A program made the position numbers and the translations under genes. The notes below the pieces were generated by a model, which saw only the letters and a list, made by a program, of their open reading frames with translations, did no database searches and was not told the origin of the DNA. This document shows, in pieces, positions 15,133-23,322 of a stretch of DNA of 62,288 nt (position 1 is its first letter; every line of letters starts with the position of its first letter). This stretch comes from Dysosmobacter segnis (GTDB taxonomy: Bacteria > Bacillota > Clostridia > Oscillospirales > Oscillospiraceae), in contig NZ_JACOQI010000018.1 in the NCBI RefSeq assembly GCF_014297285.1, forward strand, positions 1-62,288, read 5' to 3'.

Positions 15133-15521
15133 GCGTATTCCTCCAGTGAAATGGTCAGGGTAGCCTTGGCCAATTCTCCGCGGCTGTAAACCTTGTCCCA
15201 GGCTTCACTCGATCCTGTAACGCGGAACGGACGGCGGCCCACCAGTCTGCCGCCGATCACCAGGTACTCCGCCGAACCTCTTTCCACCATGCGCTCCACC
15301 ATGTCCAGGATCCGCCGCGGCTTCACGCCCAGGGCAGCGGACAGGTGAATGGTCAGGCTTATGGTCTGGAGGCCAGGCCCTAAAAACTCCGCTTTCGGCT
15401 TCACGCCTAAAACTTCGTGTTCGGTCCAGCGCCCGGAAACCTCGCGGCTCATGCTCTCAAAGGTCAAAACCCTGTTGTCGCTCACCTCAAAAATGATTTT
15501 GCGCCCCAGCGTTCCGATCAT
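15129..15521 (-). CDS. Tail protein U (P2 gpU-like)
   Basis: A 130-residue protein whose opening MIGTLGRKIIFEVSDNRVLTF, followed by GRWTEHEVLGVKPKAEFLGPGLQTI and LVIGGRLVGRRPFRVT, matches the P2 gpU tail family, a component needed to complete the tail tube or baseplate hub. It ends in the four-base ATGA overlap with the wedge protein gene. Confidence 0.9.
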   Translation of the reverse strand: MIGTLGRKIIFEVSDNRVLTFESMSREVSGRWTEHEVLGVKPKAEFLGPGLQTISLTIHLSAALGVKPRRILDMVERMVERGSAEYLVIGGRLVGRRPFRVTGSSEAWDKVYSRGELAKATLTISLEEYA

Positions 15522-15536
15522 GTGTAAATCGCCTCC

Positions 15537-15980
15537 TTACGATGGCCCGGAGGTTCCGCCGCCCATGCTGTCCGTGTGGGTGTGGTTGTCCAGGGAAACC
15601 CCGCCGGCGGTCACGTCGCCGCTGACGGTCACGGTTCCGTCAATCACCAGCTTGGCGGCCTTGATGGTCATGGTGCCGTCCTTATAGCGGATCATGGCCT
15701 CACCCGGCGAACGGGCCAGGTCTTTGCGGTAAAGCCCTTTGGAACCCTCCGGGGGCTTGTTCTTTTCGCTCCACGGTCGTCCCAGGACCACGCCCGCCTC
15801 CGTGCCGTTGGAGAGGTGAAGCACCATAACCATGTCGTCCACCTCCGGCATGAAATACTCCGATGAAATCAGGGGAATGGGGGCGGTCACGGCGTCGTCC
15901 TTTTCGTGGTACACCACGCGGACCGTGCCCGCGGCGTAATCAACGGCTGAAATCTTTCCCAGCCGGATATTGTTTTCCAT
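15537..15980 (-). CDS. Baseplate spike (P2 gpV-like)
   Basis: A 147-residue cell-puncturing spike. The N-terminal OB-fold (IRLGKISAVDYAAGTVRVVY; FMPEVDDMVMVLHLSNG) is followed by a repetitive beta-helix (GTMTIKAAKLVIDGTVTVSGDV) and a histidine-rich tip DNHTHTDSMGG. In P2 gpV the HxH tip binds iron. The protein would form a trimer at the tail end. Confidence 0.9.
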   Translation of the reverse strand: MENNIRLGKISAVDYAAGTVRVVYHEKDDAVTAPIPLISSEYFMPEVDDMVMVLHLSNGTEAGVVLGRPWSEKNKPPEGSKGLYRKDLARSPGEAMIRYKDGTMTIKAAKLVIDGTVTVSGDVTAGGVSLDNHTHTDSMGGGTSGPS

Positions 15981-15995
15981 GCGTTCCTCCTCGCG

Positions 15996-16994
15996 TCATT
16001 CCTCCACCAGCGACATTTCCAGGTCCATGGTGTAGCCGCCGGATCCGCTGACGCTGTGGGTAATGGTGTCAATGTAATACTTGCCGGACAGCTTCCCCAG
16101 GCCCACCACCTGGACGCATTGGGAGGCCACCAGGGAGGCGTTTCCCACAATGGTGGCGGAAAGTTTGGTCTTTCCGTGGTTGGCCTTGGCCACCGCCGCC
16201 TTGATCTTCCGCTCCGCGTCGGCCTTGCTGTCGGCCTTGCCGCTCTGCTTTAGGATCCGGCTGCCCTTGCCCACGGTCACCTTGATTTCCTTTTCCGTGG
16301 CCGGGCTGGTGTATGTGAACTCTCCGCCGGTGTAGGTTCCGGCCTGATCCTGCTGCCATGACCAGGATTTCATACTGGACGGGGACAGCACCGCCGCCGC
16401 GCCCTTTTTCTTGTATGCCTCCCGGTCATACACCACGATCTTTTGGGCGTAGACTTTCATGGCCAGCCCGTAGGTGTTGCACAGGTTCATGTAAAATTCA
16501 CAGTCGGTTTGTTCCGATTGCTCCACGCTCTTGATCGTGAACGGGTCGCCCTCCACGTCCCAGGCCAGCGCGATCCCGGCGCGGCCTGCGATCTCGGTTC
16601 CGATCTCCTTTATGGTCACGTTTTCCCAGGTCTTTGTCCGCTGGGTGGTGGTGAAACTGCTGTCCAGCGGCGTGGAGATTGCGGAAATGCTCCCGGAAAC
16701 CGGCCAGCCGGAAAAACTGAAACTGTCCACGATAAAGAAACCGCACGGCAGGATCCGGTTGTCCCCGGAATACTGGCAGTTCAGCGCCCGGATCGTCGCG
16801 GCCAGGGTGTCACCGGCGACGGGGATCCATGCCCCCGTCCACCGGCGATCCCGGTCTTGCAGCGTAATGTCCAGGCTGTCCGCCTCTCCGCTTGCCGGAT
16901 CCGTGTATGAAATATCCGTCACGAAACCGGAAATTTCCGCCGTGGCTGCGGTTCCGTTGTAAATCAGGTCTACATACGCCCGCCGTGTATTCAT
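15996..16994 (-). CDS. Baseplate hub protein gpD (late control D family)
   Basis: A 332-residue hub protein. It begins with RAYVDLIYNGTAATAEISGFV and DSLDITLQDRDRRWTGAW, typical of the GPD family, has a LysM-like or hub middle domain (DAERKIKAAVAKANHGKT), and ends with GKYYIDTITHSVSGSGGYTM. With gpV it forms the central hub. It overlaps gpX by four bases. Confidence 0.9.
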   Translation of the reverse strand: MNTRRAYVDLIYNGTAATAEISGFVTDISYTDPASGEADSLDITLQDRDRRWTGAWIPVAGDTLAATIRALNCQYSGDNRILPCGFFIVDSFSFSGWPVSGSISAISTPLDSSFTTTQRTKTWENVTIKEIGTEIAGRAGIALAWDVEGDPFTIKSVEQSEQTDCEFYMNLCNTYGLAMKVYAQKIVVYDREAYKKKGAAAVLSPSSMKSWSWQQDQAGTYTGGEFTYTSPATEKEIKVTVGKGSRILKQSGKADSKADAERKIKAAVAKANHGKTKLSATIVGNASLVASQCVQVVGLGKLSGKYYIDTITHSVSGSGGYTMDLEMSLVEE

Positions 16995-17203
16995 ACCTTG
17001 CTCCTCCAGATCGGCAGGTCATTGGCCGCGGTCTGTTCCGGCGGGGCCGGGGTCTGGAGGACCACCCCGGCGTCAAACACGAACGTGTCCAGCAGCGGGA
17101 AATTGTTTTCCATCAGCCAGCCGGTGTATTCTTCGTCGCCGTACACCTCATAGGCGATTTTGTCCCATACGTCCCCCTGCTTGGTGGTGTAGGTGCTTTC
17201 CAT
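16991..17203 (-). CDS. Tail protein X (P2 gpX-like, LysM fold)
   Basis: A 70-residue protein with the gpX pattern: YTTKQGDVWDKIAYEVYGDE, WLMENNFPLLDTFVFDAG, VLQTPAPPE. GpX has a LysM-like fold and binds the hub or peptidoglycan. It sits between tape measure and gpD as in P2. Confidence 0.9.
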   Translation of the reverse strand: MESTYTTKQGDVWDKIAYEVYGDEEYTGWLMENNFPLLDTFVFDAGVVLQTPAPPEQTAANDLPIWRSKV

Positions 17204-17218
17204 GGTGTGGTCCTCCTC

Positions 17219-19426
17219 TTATGCCGGGCTGAATTGCTTGCGCTTCTCCTCGGCTTTCATCTGCCTATACAGTTTCTTGAACTCCGCGAAACTGATCCGC
17301 CCGGCCTCCTCGGCCTCCTCGCGGCTCGGCGTCCCGCCGTAGAAATTGAATACCGGGGAGAAAACGACGGTTTCACCGCCGCCGCCCGTTCCGCCGCCCG
17401 GTGTCGGCTTCGGCTTCGTCCATTCGTCCAGGAGGGCCGCCAGCTTGGACAGCGGCAGCACCGCCTCCGGCTCTCCGCCCTCACCGATCTGCGCCAGCGT
17501 GGGCGCCGTGGCAATACCACCGGCAGCCAGGGCGGGGATCGTCGGAATGTTAAAGCCCAGGGTTTTCCCGCCGACGCCCGGAACCCAGTCCGGGATTGTC
17601 ACGGAAATGCTGTTGATCTTCTCCAGCACCCAGTTGATTGCGGAAATAACCCCGTTTATTGGGGCTTTCGCCAGGTTCACGATCATGCCAAACACGTTTC
17701 CGAAAATGGCCACGATATTGTCCCAGGCGGCGCTCCAGTTGCCTGCAAATACGTTCTGCACAAAGTCAATGATATTGGCAAAAATGGCCTTGACGTTTTC
17801 CCAGGCCGCCGAAACACTTTCCCACCACCCGCTCAAATAAGCGGACAGCAGGGGGAAATTAGACTGGAACGCAGAAACCAGGTTCGCCACGGCCTCGGAA
17901 ACGCCGGTCTTGATGTTTCCCCATACCTCGGAGATCTTCGCGCCCAGTTCCGCAGCCTTGGCCTTGATCTTGTCCCAGTTCTTATAAATCAGGATCCCCG
18001 CCGCCACAGCCAGGCCGATGGCGGCCACAACTGCCAGCACGGGAAGATTTAGCGCCGTCATGGCGCCCGCCAGGGTAAAGGTGCCCGTGGCGCTTGCTGC
18101 GGTGACCACTTTATACACGGCCATAACTGCGTTGTAGGCGGTGATCGCCACTTTATACGCCTTGTAGGCCGCCACAGCGGTGGCAATACCCGCCGCCAGC
18201 GCCAGGATCAGGGTGCGGTGTTCCGAAATCCATTTCACCGCGGTTTCCGCCGCCGGAATGATGGTTCCGGTCATGTAGCTGCCGATCTTCTCCAGCGCCT
18301 CCGAAACCACCGGCAGGGCCGCCTCCGCGAACTCCCGCACATACGGCAGAATGTTGGTGCCCAGCTGCGTCAAGAAATTGGCGCCCAGGTTTTTAATCAT
18401 CTGAATGTCATATTTCAGGCTGTTGGTCTGCCGCTCAAAGGCGGTGTTTGCCGCGCCGGTGGCCTCGTACATTTCCGCCGTCTTGCTGGTCAGGTTTTCG
18501 GCCTGGTTGCCTGCCATAGCCAGCACCGCGGTTTGTGCCTCCACAGAGGAGAACAGGCCAGCAAACGCCAGTTCGTTGCCTCCCACAGCGTCCTTTAGGG
18601 CGTCCAGAGATCCCTGCAGGCCCTTGCTTTCAAGCAGCGCTTGGCCGCTTTCATAGCCCATGTTTTTAAGGGCAGCCTGCATATTCTTGGACGGGGAGAG
18701 GAACGCCTGCATTGTGGCTTTCATTTGCGTAACCACTTCCGCCGTGGAACCTGTAACGCCGGTCAGCGTGGCCATGGCGCCCCATAGCTGTTCTTGCTCC
18801 AGCCCCAGGGTACTGGCCAGGGGAATGACCTTTCCCATGCCTGCGGCCAGTTCCGGGAAAGAGGTTTGGCCCAGTCTTACGGTGGCAAATGCCAGATCCG
18901 CCGCCTGCTGCACCGCCTCCGCGGAGGTATCGCCGTAACCCTTGGTTACGGCAGAAAGTAGGTTGATACTGTCCGTCGTGGTCGCGTTTCCCGCCGCCGC
19001 GGATTTTGCCGCGGTTTCCAGAATGGCCGCGGCGTCTGCGCTGTCACCGAAAGCGGAAACCACCTGATACATTCCGTCCGTCAGGTCAGCCGTGGCCACG
19101 CCCGTGCGGTTGGAGATTTCCAGAACCTGATCCCCGATTTCCGCCGTTCGTGCGGCCACCTCTGCCTCCGTGCCGGTCAGCAGCGTGGAAACGTTGGCCA
19201 GCTGGGCCTCATACTCCGCCGCGGATTTCACCGCAGCGGTTCCCAGGGTCGCCACAGCGGTGGCGGCTGCTACCATGGCACCGGCAGCGATCTTTCCCGC
19301 GGTCTTTGCCGTTTTCCCCAGCGCAGCCAGGTTCTTGTCTGCGGTGCTGCAGGCGGTTTTCAGGGAACCGTCCACCTTGCCGCCGATTTTCAGCATTAAC
19401 TCATACGTTTTATTTTTGCCTGCCAT
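17219..19426 (-). CDS. Tail tape measure protein
   Basis: A 735-residue tape measure of the TP901 type. The core VSTLLTGTEAEVAARTAEIGDQVLEISNRTGVATADLTDG and following segments are the conserved N-terminal domain; then come hydrophobic helices (LILALAAGIATAVAAYKAYKVAI; LPVLAVVAAIGLAVAAGILIY) that may insert into the host membrane, four tryptophan repeats of the form W...AIF/WENVKAIFANI, and a Gly-rich C-terminal linker. Its length sets the tail length, predicting a contractile tail of roughly 110 nm at about 0.15 nm per residue. Confidence 0.93.
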   Translation of the reverse strand: MAGKNKTYELMLKIGGKVDGSLKTACSTADKNLAALGKTAKTAGKIAAGAMVAAATAVATLGTAAVKSAAEYEAQLANVSTLLTGTEAEVAARTAEIGDQVLEISNRTGVATADLTDGMYQVVSAFGDSADAAAILETAAKSAAAGNATTTDSINLLSAVTKGYGDTSAEAVQQAADLAFATVRLGQTSFPELAAGMGKVIPLASTLGLEQEQLWGAMATLTGVTGSTAEVVTQMKATMQAFLSPSKNMQAALKNMGYESGQALLESKGLQGSLDALKDAVGGNELAFAGLFSSVEAQTAVLAMAGNQAENLTSKTAEMYEATGAANTAFERQTNSLKYDIQMIKNLGANFLTQLGTNILPYVREFAEAALPVVSEALEKIGSYMTGTIIPAAETAVKWISEHRTLILALAAGIATAVAAYKAYKVAITAYNAVMAVYKVVTAASATGTFTLAGAMTALNLPVLAVVAAIGLAVAAGILIYKNWDKIKAKAAELGAKISEVWGNIKTGVSEAVANLVSAFQSNFPLLSAYLSGWWESVSAAWENVKAIFANIIDFVQNVFAGNWSAAWDNIVAIFGNVFGMIVNLAKAPINGVISAINWVLEKINSISVTIPDWVPGVGGKTLGFNIPTIPALAAGGIATAPTLAQIGEGGEPEAVLPLSKLAALLDEWTKPKPTPGGGTGGGGETVVFSPVFNFYGGTPSREEAEEAGRISFAEFKKLYRQMKAEEKRKQFSPA

Positions 19427-19601
19427 GTTTTGCCACCTCCTCCGCGTACTGCGTCACCGTGTCCGCCAGTTCGTTCAAGTCCGAAACGGACAGGGCCAGA
19501 AGATAATCCAGCCCTGTCCGCAGTTGTATGGACAACCCGACGCAGGCCCTGTTTATGACGGCGGGCGTTAGTTGTCCCCAGCCCCGCCGTAAAGAAAACC
19601 C
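19410..19601 (-). CDS. Tail assembly chaperone E' (frameshift extension)
   Basis: After the slippery site the -1 frame stays open for about 60 codons (FSLRRGWGQL, then a helical part LDYLLALSVSDLNELADTVTQY) and stops at 19410, 17 bases inside the tape measure gene. It has no good start of its own, so it is probably made only as a gpE-E' fusion that coats the tape measure during assembly, as in P2. Too short as a separate frame to be seen by simple gene calling. Confidence 0.7.
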   Translation of the reverse strand, partial: GFSLRRGWGQLTPAVINRACVGLSIQLRTGLDYLLALSVSDLNELADTVTQYAEEVAKHGRQK

Positions 19602-19942
19602 ACGACAATGCCTTTCAGCTTGATTGCCTCCTTTGCGGGGAGGCGCTCGAAAAACTCCAGCGGCAGGTGGGCGACGCGGGCCGCCATGAACTGGGCGTAT
19701 TCCAGCGTCATTTCCACGGTTGCGGGGTTCGCCGCCGGGTTCTTCTTCGTCACGAAACGGCCCACGGCCTGCAGGTCTGCCGCCGTGGTGTCCTCCAGGC
19801 CGGACAGGTCCACCTCTGTGTACGTCTGCCCCTCAAAGGTGAAAGGCTTGTCCAGCTTCATAACCAGGGCGTTTTCCTCCGCCGCGGTGTTTTCGTCATT
19901 CTCCGCCAGCAGGGCGGTGTCCATTCTCTTTTCGTCGCTCAT
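19568..19942 (-). CDS. Tail assembly protein E (P2 gpE-like)
   Basis: A 124-residue chaperone found between tube and tape measure. It has an acidic N-terminus, the KPFTFEGQTYTEVDLSGLEDTTAADLQAVGR core (tail assembly chaperone family) and ends GIVVGFLYGGAGDN. A GGGTTTT slippery heptamer lies in the codons for Gly-Phe ten codons before the stop, allowing a -1 shift into E'. Confidence 0.85.
   Translation of the reverse strand: MSDEKRMDTALLAENDENTAAEENALVMKLDKPFTFEGQTYTEVDLSGLEDTTAADLQAVGRFVTKKNPAANPATVEMTLEYAQFMAARVAHLPLEFFERLPAKEAIKLKGIVVGFLYGGAGDN
19595..19601 (-). promoter_or_regulatory. Programmed -1 frameshift site GGGTTTT
   Basis: In the zero frame the bases read G GGT TTT, the X XXY YYZ arrangement that lets both tRNAs slip back one base. 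Slipping joins gpE to the only long open frame spanning the gap to the tape measure gene. GC-rich sequence follows (GGCGGGGCTGGGG) and could pause ribosomes. Confidence 0.75.
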
Positions 19943-19943
19943 G

Positions 19944-20459
19944 TCAGCACATCTCCTTGATCTTGGCCAGAACGTCCACGCCGTTGACCTTGTAAACCTC
20001 GTTCAACTTGTCCAGTTCCACCACGGTCTTGCCGTCCACCTCAATGAGAATGTAAAGAGTGGTCAGCGTGATCTTAGTGTCCATGGAACTGCCTGCCTTG
20101 ACCTTGCCGGTGGTCAGCTTTCCGCCGCGGCCACGAACCACCACGCGCATGGGTCTGAACTCAATATCGCCCTCGGTATTGGTGGTCTGCTGGGCGCCGC
20201 GGATCTCCAGCTGCACGGCCTTGGTCATGTCCATCATATCGGCGGTTTCCTTGTCCAGCAGGCGGAACGGGATTTCCAGTTCCTGATTGCCGAAATAGCC
20301 CACGGTGGGGTCGTCGATCTCACCCAGGATCCCGGCGCCGGTCACGGTTTCGCTGGACGGCTCAAAGTCCGGCAGCGTCATTTCCTCACCGACACCCAGC
20401 AGGCGGTTTCCCTTGTTGTAGACGTTGTAACGGTTGATCTTAGTGGGGATCGTGTTCAT
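19944..20459 (-). CDS. Major tail tube protein (gpFII-like)
   Basis: A 171-residue tube subunit with the FII pattern: INRYNVYNKGNRLLGVGEEMTLPDF near the N-terminus, then VTGAGILGEIDDPTVGYFGNQELEIPFR and FRPMRVVVRGRGG. Hexamer rings of this protein form the inner tube within the sheath. Confidence 0.93.
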   Translation of the reverse strand: MNTIPTKINRYNVYNKGNRLLGVGEEMTLPDFEPSSETVTGAGILGEIDDPTVGYFGNQELEIPFRLLDKETADMMDMTKAVQLEIRGAQQTTNTEGDIEFRPMRVVVRGRGGKLTTGKVKAGSSMDTKITLTTLYILIEVDGKTVVELDKLNEVYKVNGVDVLAKIKEMC

Positions 20460-20461
20460 CT

Positions 20462-21922
20462 TTATTCACCTCCGATTGCGCTTTCCAGGGCGTCCACGTC
20501 ATACTCACGGATATTTTCGATATATTCCGCGGGAATGTACGGGGCCAGGTAGGTGTGTACGGTCAGGTGGCCGGCCAGCAGGTTGGTAACGGGGTTTTCG
20601 TCGCTGCGGAACTCCACGCGATAACCGGCGCAGTAGTCGCGGGCAACGTAGCCGTTGCCGATAATGTTCTGGCTGTCCACGATAGACTGGATCAGGCGCT
20701 TATTGCCCGGCTTGTCAACTTTCTGGAAATAAGTCTGAATGAAATTATTTCCGTCCCAGTCAAAGAAACGGCGCACGGCCCACCAGCGATCTTTCGGATC
20801 CGTGGTGGAGGGATAGGCCGCGGTGTTGTTGCCCCAGGACTTGAACCCGTTGGCGTTGATCGCGGTAATGACGCCGTTGGCGTTCAGCACGTCGTTGGCC
20901 TGCTGCTGATCCAGCGCCACCGTGGTGCCGTCTTTCAGAACCGTGGCGGTGATCCGCAGGTCCTTATTGGACGGGCTTTCATAGGGCACATCTGCGTTGT
21001 TGGCGTCCGTGTAGGCCGTCAGGGCGGCAAACATGGCGGAGAAATAATATTTCTTCTCGCCCACGGCCACCATGGGCCACAGGGCCGCCGCATGGGCGGA
21101 ACTGGCGCCCAGGGCTTCCTTGGCGCCCTTTACGCTGGTGTAAACCACCGCGCCGTCGCTGTCCGCGGAAATGTCCAAAAGGCAACTGCAATTAAAATTG
21201 CCGTTGATGTTCTCGGTCTTGGCCTGGAGGGCTGCCGCTACGGTGGGGGTGTGGCTCCAGCCGGGTGCCAGGATCAGGCCGGGCACCATGCCCAGGGTGG
21301 GGTAAATCTGGCGGATCAGTTCCAGTCCGGTTTCCTTTCCCGTGGCAGCGTCCACGCCGCCCACAATGTCGGCAGCGGTCACGCCGGAGGGTTTCAGGCT
21401 GGTGCTGCTCACGGTCAGGCTGCTGGCCTCCTTGGCCGCCGTGGAAAGCAGCGTAATGGCCACGCTGCCGTCGTCCTCATGTGCCGCCTCGTAGTCGCTG
21501 CCGGCCACCAGGGTGGCGCTGCCGTTCTTCACGGCCAGGGTGTTCAGCAGCACATATTTCTTGTCATACAGCACCACGCCGTCCACAACGTCGCAGCTTT
21601 CCGCCTGGTTCTGCGTGACGTGGGCCGCCTTATTGGGATCCAGCACGTTCACCAGGATAATGGGCGCAACGTTGAAAACCTGGAAACAGGCGCTAATGCT
21701 CTGGCAAAGGGTGAAGTTCTCGAAATCGTCCGAATAGCCGACAGCCTCCACAGCCTCCTTGTAGCTGTAAACCAGCTTGGGGGTGTTGACCGCCGCCGCG
21801 GGGTCTTTCGCCAGGTGAATGGGCGCCGTGCCGAAAATGACCTGCAGGCCAGCGCTGCCCTGAATGGGTACGGTCAGGCTGGTGGCCTGCTCGGTGTTAT
21901 ATACACCGTGTTTGTATGCCAT
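20462..21922 (-). CDS. Contractile tail sheath protein (gpFI-like)
   Basis: A 486-residue sheath subunit. Typical features: YKHGVYNTEQATSLTVPIQGSAGLQVIFGTAP at the start, YSDDFENFTLCQSISACFQVFNVAPII, LAPGWSHTPTVAAALQ in the middle, WWAVRRFFDWDGNNFIQTYF, and FRSDENPVTNLLAGHLTVHTYLAP near the C-terminus. Its presence shows the tail contracts. Two bases separate it from the tube gene. Confidence 0.96.
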   Translation of the reverse strand: MAYKHGVYNTEQATSLTVPIQGSAGLQVIFGTAPIHLAKDPAAAVNTPKLVYSYKEAVEAVGYSDDFENFTLCQSISACFQVFNVAPIILVNVLDPNKAAHVTQNQAESCDVVDGVVLYDKKYVLLNTLAVKNGSATLVAGSDYEAAHEDDGSVAITLLSTAAKEASSLTVSSTSLKPSGVTAADIVGGVDAATGKETGLELIRQIYPTLGMVPGLILAPGWSHTPTVAAALQAKTENINGNFNCSCLLDISADSDGAVVYTSVKGAKEALGASSAHAAALWPMVAVGEKKYYFSAMFAALTAYTDANNADVPYESPSNKDLRITATVLKDGTTVALDQQQANDVLNANGVITAINANGFKSWGNNTAAYPSTTDPKDRWWAVRRFFDWDGNNFIQTYFQKVDKPGNKRLIQSIVDSQNIIGNGYVARDYCAGYRVEFRSDENPVTNLLAGHLTVHTYLAPYIPAEYIENIREYDVDALESAIGGE

Positions 21923-21939
21923 GTTGTTCTACCTCCTGT

Positions 21940-22191
21940 TTAGTGTTTGACCTGTACCAGACGATACAGGCGGGAAATATGCCCCGTGCCGCTCCGCAGG
22001 TTCTTCATGGCCTCCGGTAACTGCTCCAGGGGCACCACCAGGCCCTCCATGGCCGGCTGCTTCACGATAGCCTCCGCCAGCGCGGTGGGGATCCCGTTGG
22101 TGTATGCGGTGTACTGCTTCGCCACGCCCGGAATGGACGGGCCGCAGTAAACCACAGTGGTGGCCTGTTCGGCCTTTTTGGGTTTCGCCAT
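21940..22191 (-). CDS. Small conserved phage protein before the sheath gene
   Basis: An 83-residue protein: basic start MAKPKKAEQ, then VVYCGPSIPGVAKQYTAYTNGIP and a helical tail. Proteins like this commonly lie between the tail terminator and sheath genes of Firmicutes myoviruses. The start overlaps the previous stop (TAATG), and AAGGAGG lies 13 bases upstream. Function unknown. Confidence 0.75.
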   Translation of the reverse strand: MAKPKKAEQATTVVYCGPSIPGVAKQYTAYTNGIPTALAEAIVKQPAMEGLVVPLEQLPEAMKNLRSGTGHISRLYRLVQVKH

Positions 22192-22706
22192 TATGTTTCT
22201 GGCACCTCCTTGAAAATCGCCGGCGCGTAGAACGGCAGCCCCACGGCGGCGAAATAATACGGGTGTGTGTCCTCCTCCTGGGTCGCCCACCGGATCGGGT
22301 GCTGTGCTTCATAGCGGTTTGCCACGATCCCGTCACGTTCGTAATGCCTCACGATCTCGTTGACAATGTGGAGGGCGTCGCGGTAGCCCTGGCGGTTCGG
22401 GTCCGGGTCGCACACGCAAATGACCATGACCACGTTTACGGTCTGCCGTGCGTCCTGCGCCGTCACCTCTCCGTCCGAAAGTTTCACGGCCACATAAGGC
22501 TCCGGCGGCGCTTCCGCGTCGGTTTCTTCGTCGTCACCCTCACGAATGGGGAGGCCCTGCGGGACGATTTTCACCGCCCGCTCGACGCCCAGGGAATTGG
22601 TCAGGGTATAGTGGGAAAAAAGCTGTTTCAGGTCCTCCACAATGGCGTCCTGCAAAAACTCTTGTGTCACGCGGTTGCGCCTCCTTGACTTGTTTCCGTT
22701 TGTCAC
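22191..22706 (-). CDS. Probable tail completion/terminator protein
   Basis: A 171-residue protein following gpZ in the operon. It has an N-terminal helical part (TQEFLQDAIVEDLKQLFSHYTL), then EPYVAVKLSDGE and VVMVICVCDPDPNRQGYRDALHIVNEIVRHY, resembling small tail-terminator proteins that cap the tube and join tail to head. Assignment is by position and general pattern. Confidence 0.6.
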   Translation of the reverse strand: MTNGNKSRRRNRVTQEFLQDAIVEDLKQLFSHYTLTNSLGVERAVKIVPQGLPIREGDDEETDAEAPPEPYVAVKLSDGEVTAQDARQTVNVVMVICVCDPDPNRQGYRDALHIVNEIVRHYERDGIVANRYEAQHPIRWATQEEDTHPYYFAAVGLPFYAPAIFKEVPET

Positions 22707-22719
22707 TTATAATTGCGGT

Positions 22720-22755
22720 GTGGTAATAATCAGCATAATGTGGTAATAATCAGCA
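22720..22755 (+). promoter_or_regulatory. Two tandem copies of a regulatory motif ahead of the SWIM gene
   Basis: GTGGTAATAATCAGCA occurs at 22720-22735 and 22740-22755, a 20-bp period (about two helical turns). A one-base variant lies beside the repressor gene at 3803. The second copy ends 3 bases before the GGAGG of the SWIM gene, so bound protein would block its transcription or translation start. Confidence 0.6.
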
Positions 22756-22770
22756 TTGGAGGAAATAGAA

Positions 22771-23289
22771 ATGGGAAAGCCTAAAACTGTCATAACTGAA
22801 AACGGGGCCGTTTATCAGCTATCAGATCCCAGCGCCCTGCGGTTGGTGTATAGAATTGTTGGCGTGGCTTTGATCTTAATGGGGGCTGTGCTGACGTTGA
22901 TTTCCCCCGCCGGTGTAGCTTTCGCGGCGCTCGGTTTGGCGCTTGTCTTTTGGTTGCCCAAAAAGATCCAGCCGGCAAAGAAATTTCTTCGCTTCACCGG
23001 TACGCCATGCGCCGGAAATTGCACGTTTGGGCATTGGGATCCCAAAGTACACACCGGGCAGGCGCAACTTGAACGCTTTGAAAAAGCTGTTCATCAGCCT
23101 ATGGCCATACTGTCCTATAACGCCCAAAATGGTTTTGCGGAAATAAAGGGATCTGGTTCCGACACCTATATGACAAGCCTTGATGAATGTACTTGCCCCG
23201 ATTTCGACAAACGGAGTAAACCGTGCAAGCACATATATTTCCTTGCCCTGCAAATGGGATATACAAGCGACGATTTTTATTCCTGCTGA
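22771..23289 (+). CDS. SWIM zinc-finger membrane protein, candidate lysogenic-conversion gene
   Basis: A 172-residue protein on the strand opposite to the surrounding structural operon. It has a hydrophobic hairpin (LRLVYRIVGVALILMGAVL; PAGVAFAALGLALVFWL, about 25-63) and a C-terminal SWIM motif: CTC at 140-142 and CKH at 152-154 (CxCx(n)CxH), a zinc site found in nucleic-acid or protein-binding proteins. The start at MGKPKT follows GGAGG with an 8-base spacer. It has its own promoter-side repeats and its own terminator, the signature of a moron gene. Role unknown; superinfection exclusion or host-surface change are possible. Confidence 0.82.
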   Translation: MGKPKTVITENGAVYQLSDPSALRLVYRIVGVALILMGAVLTLISPAGVAFAALGLALVFWLPKKIQPAKKFLRFTGTPCAGNCTFGHWDPKVHTGQAQLERFEKAVHQPMAILSYNAQNGFAEIKGSGSDTYMTSLDECTCPDFDKRSKPCKHIYFLALQMGYTSDDFYSC

Positions 23290-23294
23290 TCTCC

Positions 23295-23322
23295 AGCGGC
23301 TCCTATATGGGGCCGCTTTTTC
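23295..23322 (+). terminator. Intrinsic terminator after the SWIM gene
   Basis: AGCGGCTCC, loop TATAT and GGGGCCGCT form a 9-bp stem (one T-G pair) ending in TTTTT. It lies 5 bases past the stop codon and stops plus-strand transcription from running against the gpZ gene. Confidence 0.75.
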
